NCBI GenBank assembly: GCA_973895155.1
Contig: OZ316893.1
Location: 17,484,001 to 17,548,000, forward strand
Length of the DNA stretch: 64,000 nucleotides
From: Marsupella aquatica
Taxonomy: Eukaryota > Marchantiophyta
Direction of reading: 5' to 3'
The notes under the pieces are model-generated. The model was not told where the DNA came from and ran no database searches. It worked only from the letters and a program-made list of their open reading frames with translations. Every line of letters starts with the position of its first letter. Within the stretch, counting starts at the first letter, position 1. Position numbers and translations under genes: made by a program. Positions 22,136 through 33,167 of this stretch are shown here, in pieces.

Positions 22136-22240
22136 TTGCTCCACTCACGTAACTACTAGCACACTTACTTGCCTTGGATATGTGACACATGGCTTCCATC
22201 CGTGTGCCATGCTTGATCCGTGTGCTTGAGGTGTGAGCAC

Positions 22241-22250
22241 TATAAATAAA
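22241..22250 (+). promoter_or_regulatory. TATA box in insert m
   Basis: TATAAATAAA follows the 28-bp repeat array and precedes a CT-rich stretch that could hold the transcription start. Confidence 0.6.
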
Positions 22251-24600
22251 GAGGAGAGGGGCTTTCTCCCCTCACTCCCCATCTTTCATCAACTAAGTTG
22301 TGAAGTCTTAAAAATCCATTGGACTTGATGACCTCCTCTATGAATATAATCCTTATGAAGTAGACCCACTCATACACGCTTGCTTAGAGCTTTGGCTCGG
22401 CCAGAGATATTTTGTATGAGTTGGACCTTCAAAAAGTGTTATCATTTGATAGGAGATGGTTATTAAGTCCTAAAGAGTTGCAAAGTGCTCAGCAATACCT
22501 TAACATCATATGCTACTTTTGGATGAAACCCTTATGAAGTAGACCCACGCATGCACGCTGGCTTGGAGCTTAGCTCAGTCAATGGTAATTTGTATGCGTT
22601 GGACCTTCAAATAGTATTTTCATTCAAAAGAAGATAAACTTATTAAGATAAACATCTGCATGTATATACTTAGAGTTAACTCAATGCATAGTATTTATTT
22701 GAATGAATAATCTTGTTCGTTGAATGATTCTAGATCTTGTCATTAGAATGAATATTAGTTGGATGGAATATTTGATAGTACAATAATGCCTAGACTAGTA
22801 CCTGGTCTTCCTCTCCCTAATCCTTTCCTTATTAGAATTCATGTACTCCAAAAAGAGATAATGCGTCAGCATATGACTTTTCACTTTGGAGAAACATTTG
22901 CAACTGCAGTGTTAAATTCAATAGAGCCACTTGTATACCCTTATGTAGTTTACGGGGAGGATTGGGCTTGCACAATTTTTATCTTGTATTGAGATGAATC
23001 TCAACAAACCTCCCTCCGATGAATCTTCCATTTCTTTCTCGTTGGGAGATATTTGTTTTGTGACTCGACCCAAGGTAGCTACCGAGGAGGCAATAGTCCG
23101 TAGGTATGGAAAAAAGGGTTATGTTGTTGTGCTTTCATCCACAGAACCATTCTTTGTGGTGTCTGCTACCTAGTCTAGAATAGTAATCATGATTTTAACT
23201 TAAGTTCTCTCTTGACACTAGCAGCCATAGGTCCGGTGCTTCCTCAAGGACCACATTTTCCCCCCAGACACCGTTGTCTACTGCTCCTTCGGCCGAGAAG
23301 CTAGAGGACTGATACTTGGCTTCCTTGCCCCCGGGAACCCGTGATTCCACCCGATTTACTCCTTTGGGTAGGCCGAAGATCATCTTGAGCCGTGCCTCGC
23401 TGAGGGACATTACTCTTCCATGCGCACAGGTTTGTTGGTGGGCCTCCTCAAAGTTCTGGATGAACTCCGACATCTCCTACCCATAGTACCTGCTAGCATT
23501 CCAAGGGAGAGAGGCAAGGTGCTCAAACCCTTGGGTCTTTAGGTAGCATGCATGCTTGGGGTGGAGAATGTTCTTGTGGACATTCTCCCCCATGCAATGC
23601 ATGGTCAGCTTGGCCACCGCAACTGTGGCCAAAGGCAGCCCAGATACAACCGCGGGTTCATTTCTCTTCCTACCCTGAGACTGGTTTCCGGGGTGACTTG
23701 TAGAATGGGACATCTCCCCGTCCTCTCTATCGGGCGGCGGCAGCGCTACCGCCGTAAGTACTGGTGCTAGGGCTGCCACTATCACCATGTCATCTACCAG
23801 AGCCGTCACTCGAGCCTGGGCTTGTGCGGGTGGTGACATGTTGCCTGGCTCGTGTGTGCTTGCCCCTCAAGGTCGCCAATGTAGGGGAGGATGAGCCTCT
23901 TTGTCCTCGAAATTGATGTTCACCGCGTTCACCACGAATCATGCCCAAAGGGGTGGTGCAACCGGTGGTGGAGATTGGCTTGGCTGAGGCCGAGGTGGTG
24001 TTGGTGAGGGCACCGATGAGTCGGCAATGGTTGTAGCTGGAGGAGGCGCCATAAGATTTAGCAAGTCTGAGGTGAAGCCGAGTGAGGTCAGGAAGGATGT
24101 CTCACCCGTATCTGCGTTACCAAACTGATAGTCTATGGAAGCTTGAACTTTGGCGGGGATATGGTCAAAGTGGTGCCGCTGCAAGTCTATCATGCCTGGG
24201 AGTGTGAAGACCTTGTCCGGAAGCCGAGGAGCGCTTCTTGGAATCCGACGTACTTTGGACCATCAAAGAAGTATTTCTAGATCTTGTTGGCTTGACAAAG
24301 CTCGCTTTGGAACGGGAGGTTGAAATTGCCGTTATAGTGAGAGCGCTCGGCTAGGTGGATGAGTCGTTTGTACTGCCTTTCGGTTTTGTACTGGCGCGGG
24401 TTGACTTTGGCCAAAGACTTTGCTAAATGATTTGCGATTGATAGAAATTGAAGCCAAAATCAAAGGGCCAAACTGGACATATATAATCATGACAGACATA
24501 CAAGAAACGGCGGTGGATGACTAAGGAGCAAATGAGCAAGCTGGGATCAAAGCTAGCGCAAGGAGTGAAGTGTTGATGCTTTGCAAGAGAATGGCCCGCC

Positions 24601-24607
24601 TTTTATA
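24601..24607 (-). promoter_or_regulatory. TATA box of element h
   Basis: TATAAAA on the - strand about 355 bases inside the right terminus, as in g and f. Confidence 0.65.
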
Positions 24608-24960
24608 CCCCGAGGGCTTGTCGGATGAACGGCCCCTTCCTCTTTCCAATAGGCCAATCCTTTCACGCTTGTAGTGTACTGGCCACTCCGCAGGTCCGGG
24701 TTAGAGTGTGTCAGCGAGCCGCCCCCTTGAGTTGTTATACGGACCCAAGGGGGCATCCCTACACGCTTGTAACCTAGTGGTACAAATGGCGCTCCGCCGC
24801 CAGCCCAAGCGTAAATGCTCCTTTAATGATGTCCTAGTTGTGATTACTACCTACTTTAGTATCGTTATGCTAATAACTACGGACTACTATGTCCATAGCA
24901 CGCGTGCTAAGCACGGAGTAGACCGGATCACTCATTAACCGCCGTGCTGGCGGCGTCACA

Positions 24961-25985
24961 CCTTCCTTGGCAAATCCGGAAGTCACCACTTTCTCATTTA
25001 CCATATTGAGCTCAATGCGCTCAGAAAGTGTAAAAACAACTGCCAATGTGGGATTTGCATCTCTAAGTAGAGTGACATCTCTCACTCTATGTTTTTGACC
25101 AGAATTGCATACCAAAACTAGACTGCTTGAGCCTCTGTCACTCCCTTGGTGACAGTGATCAATCTGCGCATACAAGTGTATGCCTCACATAGACTCTCTC
25201 CAGTCTTGCGCTGAAACTCTTGGAGACCTTCAACTTATCAGTCCTCACACCTTGATAGTTATGCTTCAATACCTCAAAGAACTCCACCACAGGCTTAAAT
25301 GCTGGCGTAGCTCCAGCCCCTGCCACAATTGCACCGGTAGGAGTAGCGGTGGATGCTGTTAGAGTGGTACTAGTGGATGGTGTGCCACTCTGGCTAATGC
25401 TGCTAAAAGAAGCAGCAGCTGTGGCAATGGGTTGGCCCGTGGGTTGGGCAGCCACACTAGTGCCATAGGTGATGGACACATATTAATTAGGCGACCAATG
25501 CTGCCTCCATGCCTCAATCTCAACCAAATGAGCCTTCCAAAACTCATGGTAATCATCCATGGGTGGCCCCTCCAAATGCTGAAATAATCCATTCCATGCC
25601 ATGAAAGGGATAAACAACATGACATTGCCCAATGTCTGCATATTGCACCACGTATCAAACTCATGGATGAAGTCATCCAGATCAATCATGCCAACTACAC
25701 CAGAGTATTGCCATGGGCCCTTCGTAGCCCCATACATCTCTTCCATATCCCACAACAAAGGTGCAATCATCTGATGATGAGGAGAATTGGTCATAGAGTC
25801 CTCGTCAAAATCACTATCTGAAGCTACACTGCTAACTGCTACCAATGTCCTTGGCCAAAATTGCACCCCACTCCGAGTGAGACTGGTTTGCTGTCCATTG
25901 GGTAGCCCCGTAGCACCAGAAGAATCCGTGATGACCAATCACTCAAACCGTTGCCATGAATCTAATCTATGTGCTAACCCTAACG
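24961..25985 (-). pseudogene. gag: R1 gag (capsid region)
   Basis: The first frame runs from about 25938 and contains DLDDFIHEFDTWCNMQ, FIPFMAWNGLFQHLEG, and DDYHEFWKAHLVEIEAWRQH. This matches the general Ty3/copia Gag pattern in which a helical capsid domain has a conserved aromatic/Leu core. A TAA at about 25481 interrupts it; the same frame continues through a Ser/Thr/Ala linker to KLKVSKSFSARLERVYV. A frameshift near 25175 leads into SSSLVLVCNSGQKHRVRDV and ends at FAKEG, where h was inserted. The knuckle follows beyond h. It would form the particle shell. Confidence 0.62.
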
Positions 25986-27147
25986 GGGAAATCTGTCCTT
26001 GCTAGCACCGCAAGCACTCACCATGGTGTGTTGGGCATCACTCCAACATCACCATGGGAGAAATACACAGCACAACTAGAGTGTTCGGTTGCAAACCCAA
26101 ATCACTCATATGGAATCAAGCGCCCACACAATACTAACATGGCGCATAGGCAGGAAGCGTGTGTGGAGAGGGTCCAACAACAAAAGTGGATAAATAGCAA
26201 CTCTCCACATCAAAAGTGATCACAAACCAATCACACAATGTTCATAATGTTCAATGTAGGGCCTTCATAATAGGCCTCAAGGATCCAATGTCAAATACCC
26301 AAGAATCCATCGCAAACAAGTTCAAATGGAGTATTTAGATAGATTCAGAAGTGCATAAAACCCTTAGGGACTCATTCCTTGGACATCAAATGTGGAAGGA
26401 AGCATGTACAATGCACCACATAAGAACTAGCTAGTTAAGCGCATGAGGGGAGGAATAGCTTTGGGGTGGATGACCTCTCACTTGTCATTATGCACCAGAT
26501 TCGGCACTCAAAATTGCAACACTTGCAAATTCTCCTCACATACCAGCCCGCCCGCTCTTCTTGCTCCGCCCTCACGCCCCTCATCCCGAGTAACCACAAG
26601 TTGCCTCGAAGCCTCAAAATGCCGAGATGAGCCCTCATCCCGAGTAACCATGAGTTGCCTTGAAGCCTCAAAATGCCAAGATGAGCCAAAGGATGAGCCC
26701 GCTATGCCAAGACTCGGTTCAGATTCTACAACATCCGGGAGCACTTCTTTCACATAAAATGCAGGGTTTGGTGCGTCCTCACTACGCCCACGGGTGATGT
26801 AATCTAGTCAAGATCAGTAACCACAAACGATCGCAACTCAGCAGCAAATCAATTGATTCATCAACATTTGCAACTGCTTCCTCCACAAAAATGGCAGATC
26901 TGCATCTACGACTGTATGGGCGTCATTGATCAAAAAATGGCAACTTTCAAACTCAATTTCCTTCACAAAATAGCCAGTCGGCACACCGAGTACTGATCCG
27001 ACTCGTTCCTTCACAAAATTGCACACTGTCCAAGCGCAAATCAGTAGCAATTGAAGGCAGGGTGCAGATCAAACACCGCCACACCCGATCTCAGCCAATC
27101 GATCGGCAAGCAAGCAACACAAACGATCTGCACACAAACTTTTGACA
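25986..27147 (-). other. R1 leader between primer site and gag
   Basis: This 1.16 kb stretch has no gene I can support. It contains two copies of a roughly 54-bp block (TCATCCCGAGTAACCA..., about 26582 and 26636) and a few short open frames on both strands that look like chance. A long untranslated leader is common in plant LTR elements. Confidence 0.55.
26580..26692. repeat. Direct repeat, 2 copies of about 54 bp
   Basis: TCATCCCGAGTAACCACAAG and TCATCCCGAGTAACCATGAG begin two consecutive near-identical units in the R1 leader, with TTGCCTCGAAGCCTCAAAAT in each, apart from one base. Confidence 0.8.
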
Positions 27148-27159
27148 GATCTGATACCA
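27148..27159 (-). other. Primer binding site of R1
   Basis: TGGTATCAGATC on the - strand differs at one position from TGGTATCAGAGC, the initiator-Met tRNA primer site common in plant LTR retrotransposons. It lies next to the inner edge of the LTR. Confidence 0.65.
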
Positions 27160-27161
27160 CA

Positions 27162-27702
27162 CTTCAATGTGACCCAAATCTGATTAGAGCCGCATAAAGG
27201 CTACAAATATGTCAAACCTCCAACTCTAGATCCGCTCAAGATCAAACTCACACGATCTTAACTTGGATCCACATACCAGTGATCCACTCAAGCAATACAA
27301 TGCGCGATCCAAGATACCACAAACCGTCGCCAAACACAATCAAACTGAAAAATTGAAGCTCTGTCCAACAACAGCAGAGTTCAAGCTCAAATCTTTTGAT
27401 GTAATTTCAATAGAATTGAACCACAATCGGCGGAAAAATGTACTCAATCCCGTCCGATCCGATCACACACATATGTCGAGCCAACGCACCTTGCACTCAA
27501 GGAATCCACCCTACATAGAGAGAGCTCTCAGCCACCATAGCTACCACCCGAGCTCTCCTCTCCAAGGCTCAACATCGAAAGATAACCTTTTGATGCCTCA
27601 CAAGAGAGAACTACCCTCTCACACAAACCTAACAGAACCTTATCAGCTCACATAGCACACATACTAAACATACGGATCTAGATAGTACAATACACTCTAA
27701 CA
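27162..27702 (-). repeat. 5' LTR of R1
   Basis: On the - strand it starts TGTTAGAGTGTATTGTAC, a usual LTR start, where the R2 reading breaks off, and it ends at the primer site about 540 bases later. The partner LTR is outside the window, so the inner edge is uncertain by a few bases. Confidence 0.6.
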
Positions 27703-27858
27703 CTACAATGGTGTGACAGAACACTTCAGTTGGACTAACTCCCAATGCCAATGTATCTGTTGCTAAAAATAATGGGGTGCGCACAATGTTAGTGGCCGCC
27801 CCCAGCAAGGTGCTTGCTAGCCCTGTTGCAACATCATCCGATTCTACCGACTTATCAA
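27703..27858 (-). pseudogene. R2 protease-region fragment
   Basis: On the - strand it encodes SVESDDVATGLASTLLGAAT, NIVRTPLFLATDTLALGVSP and TEVF, clearly homologous to the segment before the DTGA motif of R1 (8400-8640). The active-site Asp itself is not in this piece. It is bounded on the right by element c (duplication ATCAA) and on the left by the R1 LTR. It shows that R2 is an older copy of the same retroelement family. Confidence 0.7.
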
Positions 27859-28109
27859 TGTGGTGCGTCCCATGGCTCCCCAAACCCAAGAAAACCCCCT
27901 TGCTCAAGCCGATTACCACAGGTTTTGTTCTCGGCGAGGCCGTTTCCGCGGCTTAGCAGCATGGGATGCTGCTAACTCTCTTTCTACTACTATTAACATT
28001 TTACACACATATATTGGACAGATCCTTCATCGGGTCATGAGATACTTAGCCGACCTATTCTAGGCCTTCCCTTGTATTCCTCTCTTGGTCTTCCATTAGG
28101 TATGTTTGG

Positions 28110-28125
28110 ATTCCGCCACCGAAAT
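28110..28125. other. Conserved 3'-module palindrome, element c
   Basis: ATTCCGCCACCGAAAT lies 251 bases from the terminus, exactly as in element a; two bases have decayed. Confidence 0.72.
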
Positions 28126-28758
28126 GATCCCCAATTGGCTTGGTTAAGCCGCTAAGACCTCTCTCAGCTCGACACATCCAACTCTCACTCCCTTGCTACT
28201 TCCCTTCATTGATGTGGGCACTCTTCACACAAGTTAATGCGACACACAAATAGCAAAATGACTCCTTCTGACTGAGTTATACCATGCACTTGCCATACAA
28301 ACAGTACATCTCATACACAAGCTCTGCGAACTAAGCCGTGAGGCCAACTCTATTCAGTTCTTAGGCATGAGGAAACATGAATATACACAAGGGTCACTGT
28401 ATAACTAACCAAGAGCTTCTCTTACTACTTGATCCCAGCCCTGCTGGTGCAACTAAAAACTTGCTAAAGAAGAGGCCCTTGACTCCCCGCTGCCCAGGTA
28501 TTTATCCTGGTTGGGGATCCGCCTGATTCCTTGTAGCGTAAGCCTAATCCACTTACTGTAATCTACCTAACTGTACAGCGAGGCAGGAGCACAAGTGTTG
28601 CTCCTACCAGTGGATCCGCCATCCCACTAATCTAAGTGTCAGGGCCGTCTCCTGGTCTTGATCCTAATCCTAAACTTGGAGATCTGAGCCCGCCCTGCCC
28701 ACTCACGCCTCCTACCTCCACGTCCGCCCTTCCTAAAAGGAACGGCGCCCCTGCACCG

Positions 28759-31700
28759 TCACGACACCGGTGGTGGATCCTCAATGGACGCCCCCAACGC
28801 TTCCCCCATAGCCACTGCCGTCGGTCCGTCCTTTGACAGATTACCTGCCTCAGACCGAGTCAACTCTTCATCGGCTTGACTAGGTCCACCCTCGGCTTCG
28901 GCTCCAGCATCGGTCACGGCCTTCGATACGGCTTCGGCCTCCTCGGCATGTTCTAGTGGAGGATCCGGTACCTCGGCTTCATCAATAGCTGTCCCGGCCT
29001 CGGCCTTGCCATCCCCACCTTCTTCAACAGGTGGATCTATTGCCGTAATCATGCCGGAGGTTGGTGCCGGGTTGACCTCCTGGGTCACAATGGCTTGGTA
29101 AGCCGTATAACTCCCAGACCCATAAGGTTTCCGCTTCTTCTTCTTCTCGTTTCGGTAGCTGGTCCCTTCCCCTTGCTACCTACCTCCAGCACTGGGGCGT
29201 GTGTCTCGGCTTGTCTTTCGGCCAGTACCCCTCCTGGTAACGGAGTTCCCACAATTGGAGTTGGACTAGATGAAGCTAAGCACTTAAATACTGCGGCCTG
29301 TTTCTTAAGCTGCTCTGTTTGGTTGTCGGCCCGCCGCTGTAAGTTCTCCATCTTCCTGGTGGTTTCCTCCAACTCCTCCTGGGCTTCCTCCAGGTCCTTC
29401 CATCCCTCTTGCAGCTCCTTTCTGGCTTATTCCAATTCCAATTTTAAGGTAGCCCTCTCCTCCTGGGTTGCTCTTAGCTCCGCTACGACCTCAGACTCCA
29501 TCTTATTCATCTTGGCATAAGTCTGGTCGAGCTGGTCGTCCTTCTCACGCAGGTCGGCCTTGAAGCTGGCCGTCAGGGACGCAAGCTCCTGCTGTAGCGT
29601 AATAATCCCTTGATAGGATTTCCCTAACTCGGCCTCCTTCTGCTCAAGGGCTCCACGGATATCCTTGAGCTCTCCTTTCAACGCCCTCTCCCTTCTCTGA
29701 GTCTCCACCATGGCCCGGTTGTTGGCGGTTATGTGGGCCTCCTCTATGTCCCTCAGCTCTTGCTTCCACTTTTCCCTGTCCTTGACCGCGCTGGCCAACT
29801 CTCCTTGGGTCCAAGTCAGTTTATCCTTGATAATCTGATTGCCAGACTGAGCGGCATCCAATTGTCCTTGCATGATGTTTAGCTCATGCCGCTTAATCCG
29901 CAGCTCATCTTGGGCTTTCTTAGCCGCCTGCAGGTCTTCCACCTCGGCTTCCATCTCCCTAAGCTGCCGGATGACCTCGTCCTTCTTGCTTCTCTCCAAA
30001 GCCATCGCTTCTTCTAATCGGTGCTTCTCCAACATCTCCCTCTGGAAAAAAGGTCCCTGCTCCAACTCCTCCCCAAAGATGCTGAGCGCCAGGTCCCCAC
30101 ACATCTCCACGTACTCCATGGCTCTATCTTTAGCATAGGTGGAGTAAGTAGAAGTCATCTGCATCAACCACCTCGGCCTCTATTCCCAAGCCGCCTTGCG
30201 GATTTCTTCTACGATGGCAAGAGGGTTGCTTCTTTTTTTGGCAAGCCGCCTGATGTCCTCCGGCCAATCTCCTCCTGGTAAATCTTTCTCCCTAGCCAGG
30301 GCTGCTTTCTCTTCCTCCCTAAGTCGCTCCTGAAATTCTTGTGCCATCTGCTTTATGCCGTCAAAGCTCAGGGGAGCAACCTCTGGTGGGGGAGACTCGG
30401 GGCTACTCTGCTGGGTGGGGTCCCCTCGAACTACTCTTGGAAGCATGGGGATAAATCGGCCACAGGTCCTTACTCCTGGAACATGATGATCCGACCCATA
30501 GCCAGAGTTATCATTGCCGGGATCATTGCTGTAGTCCTCCACCTCCTCCTCCACTGCTTGGACTCCCGGCTTCCCCCTCTGTTCCCCTGGTCCTACCATG
30601 AAAACGGCCTCACAGATCACAGGCTCTTGTTCCTCCTCTGGTTTCCAGGTTGTCCTCTCCCTCTGCTTTCCGCGGGAAGGAGCCTTAGGCTGCTTTGCCT
30701 CCAATTCGGGGCTTGAGGCTCCCACATACATTTGCACTCCCAACTTGTGTTCCGGCCTCCTTCTCTCCTTGGCTCCGGTAAAGGGGTTTTCCCTCCTGAG
30801 TTGGCTTAGGCCGGCCTCTGGGGCAGTGTCCTGTACCGGTGTCGTTGCCGTTGCTGGTGCCGTTCTCTCCTTCTCCAGCAATTTCAGCAGATTCTGCATG
30901 CCTGATTGCTGCATCGGCAAGTCATCTTTCCTTTGCCAAAACACCTGCTCGATCGTAGGACTAGCAGGCTGGTTGGGCTCTTCTGTTGCCGGCCTCTACT
31001 CCGGAACCTCCTCCGATGCCCTTGCCGATAGGGGAAGTACTAGGGCAAAGATTTGACTTTTGGCATACCGGCACAACAGCGGCATGTGATAGCCAAGCCG
31101 GGACACGCTTTCCACGCCGATCACCTGTTGTTCCTCCTTCAAGATCTTCTTTAGTTGGTTGAGGAGGTACCCATTGTAATCCCAGCTTCGGTCTGGCCTT
31201 TCTGCCAGGTAGACCTGAGCCTTGCCGATCTCTGCCCTCGGCAAGTTACAATGCATGGTCACCCGCAAGAAATTGATCATCTCTCCGATGTGCGGGTTGG
31301 TGCAGGTGTTCCGGAAGAAGCCATTCTTCGTTGATGGTCCTGGGAACGACCGGAACTCCTTGTCAGGTAAGGTCTTCTTGGTATCAACCTTGGTCTTATT
31401 ACCCATCGGCAAGCCAAACACCTCGGCAATCACCTGGGGAGTGAGATAGAAATCCTTCCCATACACCCTCGTGGAATTGGTCTCGGGTTCCCATGATCCC
31501 ATGAATTCTAATAAGTCTGAGTCCGGCACCTCCGGCTTCAGCCATGGTAATCTTACGAAGGCTTCCAAGCCGGATCCGGCCATGAAGCCCTGGTACTTCT
31601 TGGTCTGCATGGCCGTAAAGCATGCATCCTCCTCCCGTGCAAAATGTAATTGCACTTCCTCTGGTAGGTCGCCGTCCAGCCTTTCCAGGTATCATCCTTT

Positions 31701-32444
31701 ATTGGAATGGCATTGATGGGATCAACCTCCTCCTCTTCGGCTTCTCCCTGCCTCCTGTTCTACTGCTCTACTGGCTTCCTTGGTGCCGCCGACCTTGTTC
31801 TTTTTGCCGGGGTGGCCTCTTCGTTGATGTTTCCTTTCCTCTTCATCTCGGCTGCCGTGGATGTTTCTCCTAGCATAGTTGCCTTTGTCCACCCCTCCGT
31901 GCTACCCTTCAACTCCCAGTGCGCGTCGTTGCAGCGGTTGATGGCTTCCCAAATGCCGATGATTCTGTCTTCGCAAAACAGAAGGTCATCGAGCTAATTG
32001 GCAGTAGGAGTCCACAAGAACTCGGCCTTGATGAGTTCTCCTCCTAAGAAGGCAAACTTCTGCAGCTCCCATAGTCGAGCGAGCTGCTCTCTCCGATTCT
32101 TCGTCCTTGTAAGTCTTAATGTACTCAGTTGCCCATTCAAACAGGCATCCCCAAAAATGTGCCGCTTGATTGACGTTGCTCATACCCTCCTTGACTCGAT
32201 CGTTGGTATCTGCTCCCGCCCCGAGTGCTTGCCTAAGCAACTGATAGTGGTTGGCCTTCCATAGTCATCTGCCCAGTTTGTGCTTGCAAATGAGCCACCA
32301 TTCCTCGCAAGCGGTTCTTACCCCTCTCCTCCTCTGGTCTTTCCTCCCGTTGGTTACCCCTAGCCGCCGATGCTTAGCGCGCCCTAACCCTAATCGTGTT
32401 CTCTCCCCCGGCATCCTTACCTCCGGCCTCGGCCCGGGTTCCAT
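28759..32444 (-). pseudogene. Family A PMD-like/coiled-coil gene of c
   Basis: The start is an ATG at 32444 (MEPGPRPE after the TATA-like box at 32460-32469). The N-terminal part is broken by a stop at the end of ICKHKLGR and by a small deletion near 32090. The PMD core is well kept (31655-30996): YGKDFYLTPQVIAEVFGLP, NGFFRNTCTNPHIGEM, YNGYLLNQLKKIL. The linker has an extra PEEEQEPVICEAVFM segment not present in b. At the position of the TAG in b this copy has CAG. The coiled coil runs to about 29085, with a TAA or TAG near 29428, and the tail ends near 28759. Seven or more disabling changes make it a pseudogene. Confidence 0.78.
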
Positions 32445-32459
32445 AGTCACCCTTAATTG

Positions 32460-32469
32460 TTTATATTTT
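32460..32469 (-). promoter_or_regulatory. TATA-like box of element c
   Basis: AAAATATAAA at the same distance from the terminus and the ATG as in b. Confidence 0.4.
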
Positions 32470-32560
32470 CCTTGTTTTTGTTACTATACTAATGTGTTTA
32501 TAGGGTATACCTCCGGTTTCCCCACCTAACTGGCCTAGTGATTCCTGGCTAGGCATCACA

Positions 32561-33167
32561 ATCAACACTTGGATTTGTCGTAACCAGGTTCATAGAGGTA
32601 GTGTGAACTGCCTCTAACAATGTAAACAATTGGGGAAGCTTTGTTTGATGACAAGCCTCCCCCCTTTGAGGATCCAACTCTACCATTGCTCCTCAAGGCT
32701 CAAGGCTCAAGGGGTTTGGTTGCTCCTCGAGTCAAAATTGCCAATGCATCAACATGGGCAGTGCCACACATGAATCCCATGGTGGCTAAGTCTTCGTCAA
32801 CTCCATGAGATGTAGAAGCTCCATCACCAAAAGTAGGTCTAACCTAAGAACTGGCCATGGCAGCTAGTTGTTGCTCCAATTGAGCAAATCTTTGCCTCCT
32901 TTGGATCTATGGTAGTGGTAGGAGCATCACCTCCTTGTCTCCCTACATGTGGCATACCTTGGCTGCAACCACCACCTCTACCTCCTCTTCCCTGATCATA
33001 CGTATGCAATTCTCCCCGTCGTAGTTCAAGATGGAGTATAAAACACCTATCCTTGGTGTGATCCTAAGGTCCACAATGATCACATAATTGTTGATCGGGC
33101 ATAGATGCCCCTCTGGACCCTCTATTATTTGGGCAATATCTTTGTGTATGATCCCCACCACAAGGAC
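32561..33167 (-). pseudogene. gag: R2 nucleocapsid region
   Basis: On the - strand, from 33167 downwards: a knuckle reading CDHCG-P-stop-DHTKDRC (about 33080-33039), then GRGGRGGGCSQGMPH and an AKICSIGATTS stretch (a frameshifted form of the R1 coiled coil), then the Ser/Gly linker and THGAAK-like sequence. It matches R1 at 19305-19430 and 8672-9078 joined, which confirms that k and g are insertions in R1. Upstream, similarity to R1 ends near 33167, where the methyltransferase gene M1 begins. Confidence 0.68.

Larger units (their letters stand above)
21876..23267 (+). mobile_element. Insert m: probable solo LTR or LTR-like element
   Basis: This 1.39 kb block splits the h gene between the codons for AVDNG and FLMRTC. 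The host sequence CCGTT/CCGCT at the two edges could be the target duplication, but I could not fix it to the base. It contains a 28-bp tandem repeat, a TATA box and, about 20 bases on, the pyrimidine-rich CTTTCTCCCCTCACTCCCC, the layout of an LTR promoter. One short open frame (22759-22992) shows no recognisable domain. Confidence 0.5.
20475..24400 (-). pseudogene. Family B PMD-like gene of h, interrupted by m
   Basis: On the - strand from about 24400: a degraded N-terminus with MIDLQRHHFDHIPAKVQASI (near 24193), a Pro-rich linker, MHCMGENVHKNILHPKHACY, FGLPKGVNRVES and AVDNG, then the insert m (23267-21876). After it the reading continues with MRTCL, MMEPRGEISAAQVIQV, KWASFFAKKFHEEMEQRRKI, GGKAYLTSHIEIIIKWYARF, a Pro/Ala linker and a coiled coil ending near 20475. 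Stops and shifts occur throughout. The protein is the same as in g and f, with about the same domain order. It is not expected to be functional. Confidence 0.68.
19563..24960 (-). mobile_element. Element h: family B PMD element, split by m
   Basis: The right end GGCGGCGTCACA is identical to that of g; the left end GTCACGCCGTAAGC has lost or changed its first bases. The flanks CCTCC (left) and CCTTC (right) may be a decayed 5-bp duplication. Without insert m the length is about 4.0 kb, as in g and f. It is inserted in R1 gag: reading stops at 24961 (FAKEG) and resumes at 19562. Confidence 0.8.
5246..27702 (-). mobile_element. Retrotransposon R1 carrying a DNMT3-like gene
   Basis: Read on the - strand from 27702 downwards the order is: LTR (27702-27162), tRNA-type primer site, long leader, gag (25985-24961), CCHC knuckle (19346-19305), RG-rich tail (9078-8655), DTGA retropepsin (8651-7730) and a cytosine-C5 methyltransferase (6082-5290). 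These pieces read as one element once inserts h, k+b, g and a are removed, each flanked by a short duplication that restores the R1 sequence. RT, RNase H and integrase are not seen; they would lie to the left, beyond R0. R1 itself interrupts the related copy R2 at 27702/27703. Confidence 0.75.
27859..32560 (-). mobile_element. Element c: full-length family A PMD element, 4702 bp
   Basis: It starts TGTGGTGCGTCCC and ends AGGCATCACA with the 5-bp duplication ATCAA at 27854-27858 and 32561-32565. It has the same layout as b throughout. It is inserted in R2, at a place close to where element a entered the R1 copy, between the protease-region segment and the RGG region. Confidence 0.92.

Noticed and set aside
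24870-24960. Extension of the R1 gag ORF past 24961
   Set aside because: It reads into the end of element h; the true gag ends at FAKEG, where the insertion begins.
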